Shown: positions 8,322 to 10,639 of the stretch, in pieces
Layout of the letters: every line of letters begins with the position of its first letter
Numbering within the stretch: position 1 is the first letter of the stretch
NCBI GenBank assembly: GCA_944358495.1
Contig: CALVRF010000046.1
Location: forward strand, 1-10,639
Length of the DNA: 10,639 nt
Source: an uncultured Bacilli bacterium
GTDB taxonomy: Bacteria > Bacillota_I > Bacilli_A > RF39 > UBA660
Direction of reading: 5' to 3'
Notes under the pieces: model-generated
What the model was told of the DNA's origin: nothing
The model's input: only the letters and a program-made list of their open reading frames with translations
Database searches by the model: none
Position numbers and translations under genes: made by a program

Positions 8322-8660
8322 ATGTTAGAAGTAGATATGAGACCAATTAGAGGCATTTTATTTGTTAGACTTAGTGGCGTTTTAAATAAAAAAAATATTG
8401 ATAAGTTAAAAGCGGTGATTCATTTTCAAAAGGAAGTTGGTATTAAAAATATAGTTTTTAATATTAATGAACTTGAGGATATGGATAAAGCTGGTAAAGG
8501 AGCTTTGATAAGAAGTTTAAATCTGTGTAAAAAGAGTAATGGTCAGAGTTTTATTTGTTTAAATGACAATGCTAATTTACTTAATAAATTAAAAGATTCG
8601 GTAATGGTGTCTGATTTTGTAACTGATGAATTAGCCGCAGTCAATTTGATTAATTCATAG
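8322..8660 (+). CDS. STAS-domain protein, SpoIIAA-like (anti-anti-sigma type)
   Basis: A 112-residue single-domain cytoplasmic protein that follows the SpoIIAA/RsbV pattern: an N-terminal strand pair (GILFVRLSGVLNKKN), a helix, the strand IKNIVFNINELEDMD and the loop to the next helix. In that family a serine in the MDSSG loop is phosphorylated by an anti-sigma kinase (SpoIIAB/RsbW), and the unphosphorylated form releases the sigma factor. Here the loop reads MDKAG (54-58), so the serine aligned with SpoIIAA Ser58 is Ala57 (codon 8490-8492) and its neighbour is Lys. No kinase gene lies between this gene and the sigma gene 8 bp downstream, unlike spoIIAA-spoIIAB-sigF. The site AAAGGGTGAT before the ATG supports this start. 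The protein may bind a partner encoded elsewhere, bind without a phospho-switch, or have a new role. The family call is good; the function is uncertain. Confidence 0.85.
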   Translation: MLEVDMRPIRGILFVRLSGVLNKKNIDKLKAVIHFQKEVGIKNIVFNINELEDMDKAGKGALIRSLNLCKKSNGQSFICLNDNANLLNKLKDSVMVSDFVTDELAAVNLINS

Positions 8661-8668
8661 GAGGGGAT

Positions 8669-9328
8669 ATGCCAGAAATTACATCAGTCATTTTAGAAAA
8701 CGAAGGACTTATTTATAAAATAGCTAGTTATTTTCCATATCAAGATAAAGATGATTTATATCAGGCAGGATGTAAGGGTATTTTACTAGCTTACCAAAAT
8801 TATGATGTTAATAGAGGTGTGAAGTTTACATCTTATGCTTATTCTTATATTTTAGGTGAAATGAAAAACGTAGTTAGAGAAAATAAAAGTTTAAAAGTTG
8901 GACGAGAAATTAATAAATTAAGTAATCAAATTGAACGAGCAAAAGCTATATTAGAGCAAATTTTAATGCATGAACCAAGCCCTAGTGAAATTAGTGAATA
9001 TTTAGAAATTCCGGAATCTTTGGTGGTTGAAGCTTTAAATTCAAAAGTTAGTGTTCAAAGTATTGATAGTACATTTGGAGATACAAATATGATGCTTCAT
9101 GAGATTATTAGTAGTCCTTCAGTGGATACTGATACTTTGTTATTTTTAAAAACAGAGTTAGAAAATTTAGGAGAGCCGGAAAGAACAATTATGATTGAAA
9201 GATATTATGAAGATATGACGCAATCAGAAATTGCCAAGGGTTTAGGCCTTAGTCAAGTTGATGTTTCACGGAGAGAAAAGAAGGTACTTTCGAAAATTAG
9301 AAGTAAGTTGACTTTGGATAATAATTAA
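8669..9328 (+). CDS. RNA polymerase sigma factor, SigF/SigB (group 3) family
   Basis: A 219-residue alternative sigma factor that would direct core polymerase to a special promoter set. Region 2 spans about residues 10-75 (DDLYQAGCKGILLAYQNYD, then FTSYAYSYILGEMKNVVREN, the -10 recognition area). Region 3 is about 76-125 (KVGREINKLSNQIERAK, PSPSEISEYLEIPE). Region 4 is about 160-215, with the helix-turn-helix TQSEIAKGLGLSQVDVSRRE at 184-203 for the -35 element. Wording and order match SigF/SigG/SigB of Bacillus. It is somewhat shorter than B. subtilis SigF, mainly at the N-terminus, where region 2.1 starts almost at once. An AGGAGG overlapping the STAS stop supports the start. With the STAS gene upstream it resembles the spoIIA operon without spoIIAB, but nothing else here shows sporulation. 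Its last codons contain a promoter for the next gene. Confidence 0.93.
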   Translation: MPEITSVILENEGLIYKIASYFPYQDKDDLYQAGCKGILLAYQNYDVNRGVKFTSYAYSYILGEMKNVVRENKSLKVGREINKLSNQIERAKAILEQILMHEPSPSEISEYLEIPESLVVEALNSKVSVQSIDSTFGDTNMMLHEIISSPSVDTDTLLFLKTELENLGEPERTIMIERYYEDMTQSEIAKGLGLSQVDVSRREKKVLSKIRSKLTLDNN

Positions 9329-9336
9329 CTTATAAT
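9308..9336 (+). promoter_or_regulatory. SigA-type promoter inside the end of the sigma gene, driving the pilin gene
   Basis: TTGACT at 9308-9313 and a perfect TATAAT at 9331-9336 are separated by exactly 17 bp, close to the housekeeping consensus. The -35 lies within the sigma coding sequence. The expected transcript start (about 9343) is only about 12 bases before the pilin ATG, so the leader would hold little more than the ribosome binding site AGGTGA (9344-9349). Confidence 0.8.
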
Positions 9337-9354
9337 TAAAAATAGGTGAAGTGT

Positions 9355-9738
9355 ATGAAAAATGGTTTTACATTAATTGAGTTAATTATGGTGATTTTAA
9401 TATTGGGCATAATTGCCTTAATTACTGTACCTACGGTTAACTCAGTTATTAAAGATTCTAGAGAAAAATCATATAATAATCAGGTTGATTTAATTACTGA
9501 TACGGCTAGGACTTATATGTCTGATCACTCTGAAAATTTACCGAGTCAAAGTGGTGGTGAGTTTTGTGTGACGGTTGCTATGATGCAAAAAGATGGTCTT
9601 TTATCTAAGGATGATATTGTTAACCCTAATTATAAAGAAGGTAGCTCAGAACCGACCGAAAAAGATGAATACTTTAATGATGGAGTTCTAGTTACTTGGA
9701 ATGGAAACAAATATACATACACATATGGTGATTGTTAG
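9355..9738 (+). CDS. Type IV pilin-like protein (prepilin) with short leader
   Basis: A 127-residue prepilin. The N-terminus MKNG|FTLIEL is the site cut by prepilin peptidase after Gly4, giving Phe+1 and the conserved Glu+5 (Glu9). It is followed by a hydrophobic helix to about residue 28, which anchors the subunit and packs the fibre core. The remaining soluble head has two cysteines, Cys71 (GGEFCVTV) and Cys127, the very last residue, which could form a disulfide closing the head. ATG 9355 is chosen over an in-frame GTG at 9346, because that GTG is part of the Shine-Dalgarno AGGTGA and the ATG gives the normal four-residue leader. The gene has its own promoter and a terminator starting in its stop codon. 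It could be a pilus subunit, a pseudopilin of a secretion system or a competence pilin. The family is clear, but the machine is not visible here. Confidence 0.9.
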   Translation: MKNGFTLIELIMVILILGIIALITVPTVNSVIKDSREKSYNNQVDLITDTARTYMSDHSENLPSQSGGEFCVTVAMMQKDGLLSKDDIVNPNYKEGSSEPTEKDEYFNDGVLVTWNGNKYTYTYGDC

Positions 9739-9761
9739 AAGGAATTTTCCTTCTTTTTTTT
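9737..9761 (+). terminator. Intrinsic terminator of the pilin gene
   Basis: A 7-bp stem AGAAGGA/TCCTTCT encloses the loop AATT and is followed by a run of seven T (9755-9761). The first stem bases are part of the TAG stop (9736-9738). Confidence 0.9.
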
Positions 9762-9774
9762 AATAAGATTAATT

Positions 9775-9789
9775 GGAGGGATGTATATG
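9775..9789 (+). promoter_or_regulatory. Ribosome binding site choosing the SOD start
   Basis: GGAGGG at 9775-9780 directly abuts an ATG at 9781, too close to serve it, but is well spaced for the in-frame ATG at 9787. I see no promoter in the 13 bases between the pilin terminator and this site. Confidence 0.7.
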
Positions 9790-10398
9790 TATGAGGCAAA
9801 GCCATTATCTTATGGGTATAATGATTTAGAGCCGGATATTGATAGAAAGGTTATGTATTACCACTATGATAAACATTATTTAAATTATTTGCGAAAATTA
9901 AATGAAGCTTTAAAAAATAGTTCGGGTGTTAAACACCAGTTAGAAGATATTCCGAAAAACATTGAGGATTATCCGCTAAAAGATAGAGGAGATATTTTAT
10001 ATAATGCTGGCGGAGTTTTAAATCATAATTTGTATTTTCTTAGTATGAATCCTAAACGGAGTAATCCTAAAGGTAATTTACTTAATAAGATAAATATTCA
10101 ATATGGCAATTTTGAAAATTTTCGAAAAGATTTTATGGAAAGAGCAAGTAATTTAGTGGGATCAGGTTATACTTTTTTGGTTAGTAATGAGCGAGGCGAT
10201 TTAACGATTGTTAATATGATTAATCAGGAAACACCTTTATCTTATAATTTAATTCCGTTATTTACGATTGATTTATGGGAACATGCTTATTATTTACAAT
10301 ATAAAAATGATCGAAATATGTATATGAATAATTTTTGGAATGTTGCGAATTTTGATTATGCAAGTAAAAAATATGAAGAAATTGTTAACAAACGTTAA
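9787..10398 (+). CDS. sodA: Superoxide dismutase, Fe/Mn family (Mn-like)
   Basis: A 203-residue cytoplasmic enzyme that converts superoxide to oxygen and hydrogen peroxide, normal in length for the family. With the start at 9787 the metal ligands fall at His26, His80, Asp162 and His166 (DLWEHAYY), and Tyr34 is kept at the substrate gateway. Gln147 in NQETPL and Gly76 in NAGGVLNH match the Mn-type arrangement, in which the outer-sphere Gln comes from the C-terminal domain. This predicts Mn or cambialistic use, but sequence cannot settle the metal. Several aromatic residues near the active site differ from the common pattern: NHSLFW is NHNLYF (Phe84), and GSGWAWLV is GSGYTFLV (Tyr128, Phe130). 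His27 and His31 of the usual HHTKHH are both Tyr. The gene sits between two prepilin genes, probably as a one-gene unit ended by the hairpin at 10384. It points to exposure to oxygen in what may be an anaerobe or microaerobe. Confidence 0.93.
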   Translation: MYEAKPLSYGYNDLEPDIDRKVMYYHYDKHYLNYLRKLNEALKNSSGVKHQLEDIPKNIEDYPLKDRGDILYNAGGVLNHNLYFLSMNPKRSNPKGNLLNKINIQYGNFENFRKDFMERASNLVGSGYTFLVSNERGDLTIVNMINQETPLSYNLIPLFTIDLWEHAYYLQYKNDRNMYMNNFWNVANFDYASKKYEEIVNKR

Positions 10399-10405
10399 CT
10401 TTTTT
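10384..10405 (+). terminator. Weak intrinsic terminator of the SOD gene
   Basis: Two copies of GTTAAC (10384-10389 and 10394-10399) pair as a 6-bp stem around AAAC, followed by six T. The SOD stop TAA (10396-10398) is in the 3' arm. The stem has only two G-C pairs, so termination may be partial. Confidence 0.6.
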
Positions 10406-10406
10406 C

Positions 10407-10440
10407 TTGAACTAATTTTAAAAAAAAAGTATACTATAAT
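10407..10440 (+). promoter_or_regulatory. Promoter for the second prepilin gene
   Basis: TTGAAC at 10407-10412 stands 17 bp before TATACT at 10430-10435, which overlaps a perfect TATAAT at 10435-10440. The spacer contains a run of nine A. The TATACT reading has the right spacing. A strong ribosome site, GAGGAA (10451-10456), follows. Confidence 0.75.
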
Positions 10441-10463
10441 AAAAGATAGCGAGGAATGAATTT

Positions 10464-10639
10464 ATGAAGAAAAGATGGAGTCCACTGAAGTTTTTTAAAG
10501 GATTTACATTAGCGGAATTATTAGGTGTGATAGTAGTTATTGGTTTACTTTTATTATTAATTATTCCAGCAATAATAAATGGAGTGAGTTCTAGGGAAGA
10601 CGAGGTTGAAGCCGCGCAAAATGAAATTATTTTTGAAGC
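10464..10639 (+). CDS. Type IV prepilin-like protein, 5' part (runs off window)
   Basis: Only the first 58 codons are present. The start ATG lies seven bases after GAGGAA. A 13-residue leader with basic residues (MKKRWSPLKFFKG) ends in Gly13, followed by FTLAELLGVIVVIGLLLLLIIP, the prepilin cleavage motif with Glu at +5 (Glu18) and a long hydrophobic helix. After that the head begins with a charged stretch (SSREDEVEAAQNE). It differs from the pilin at 9355 in its longer leader and in having Ala before the Glu (LAEL rather than LIEL), so it is a separate subunit and not a recent copy. It could be a minor pilin or a pseudopilin. The missing 3' end prevents a finer call. Confidence 0.85.
   Translation, partial: MKKRWSPLKFFKGFTLAELLGVIVVIGLLLLLIIPAIINGVSSREDEVEAAQNEIIFE

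Noticed and set aside
8322..9328. Calling the STAS/sigma pair a spoIIA sporulation operon
   Set aside because: SpoIIAB and the phospho-serine are missing and no other sporulation gene is present, so sporulation is not supported.
9346..9354. GTG start for the pilin at 9346
   Set aside because: The GTG is part of the Shine-Dalgarno site for ATG 9355, and MKNG is a regular prepilin leader.

Overview
The window is AT-rich, all genes lie on the + strand, and the standard genetic code is used: every tryptophan is TGG, one gene stops at TGA and two at TAG. Shine-Dalgarno sites are strong, and RpoB/RpoC resemble those of low-GC Firmicutes. I infer an uncultured member of the Bacilli, possibly one of the gut lineages near Erysipelotrichales or RF39. 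The sequence does not fix the taxon.

Layout. 1-1490 is the 3' part of rpoB, whose stop overlaps the start of rpoC (1490-5125). A 30-bp terminator overlaps the end of rpoC. An ABC exporter gene follows (5219-6961) and ends in an exact copy of the same 30-bp terminator. Next comes a compact gene set: a secreted or membrane-anchored protein of unknown function (7104-8309), a SpoIIAA-like STAS protein (8322-8660) and a SigF/SigB-family sigma factor (8669-9328). A small type IV pilin-like gene (9355-9738) follows with its own near-consensus promoter inside the end of the sigma gene. Then come a Fe/Mn superoxide dismutase (9787-10398) and the start of a second, promoter-led prepilin (10464 to the edge).

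How the parts may work together. rpoB and rpoC encode core RNA polymerase. The sigma factor would redirect that polymerase. The STAS protein is placed like an anti-anti-sigma factor, but it lacks the phosphorylatable serine, and no anti-sigma kinase gene lies beside it. The membrane protein at the head of the set has a signal peptide, a large outer domain and one C-terminal membrane segment, so it could be the input of a surface-sensing path. The prepilins suggest a type IV pilus, competence pseudopilus or related surface fibre. These links rest on gene order only.

Most notable: (i) the polymerase catalytic centre departs from near-invariant residues, including loss of the trigger-loop histidine (Asn instead) and nearby Arg (Lys instead); (ii) the ABC gene is bracketed by perfect 30-bp direct repeats that are also terminators; (iii) the STAS-sigma pair has no partner kinase or phospho-site; (iv) all four terminators overlap the stop codons of their genes. 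No RNA genes, CRISPR arrays or transposases were seen. No stretch above 300 bases lacks a gene.
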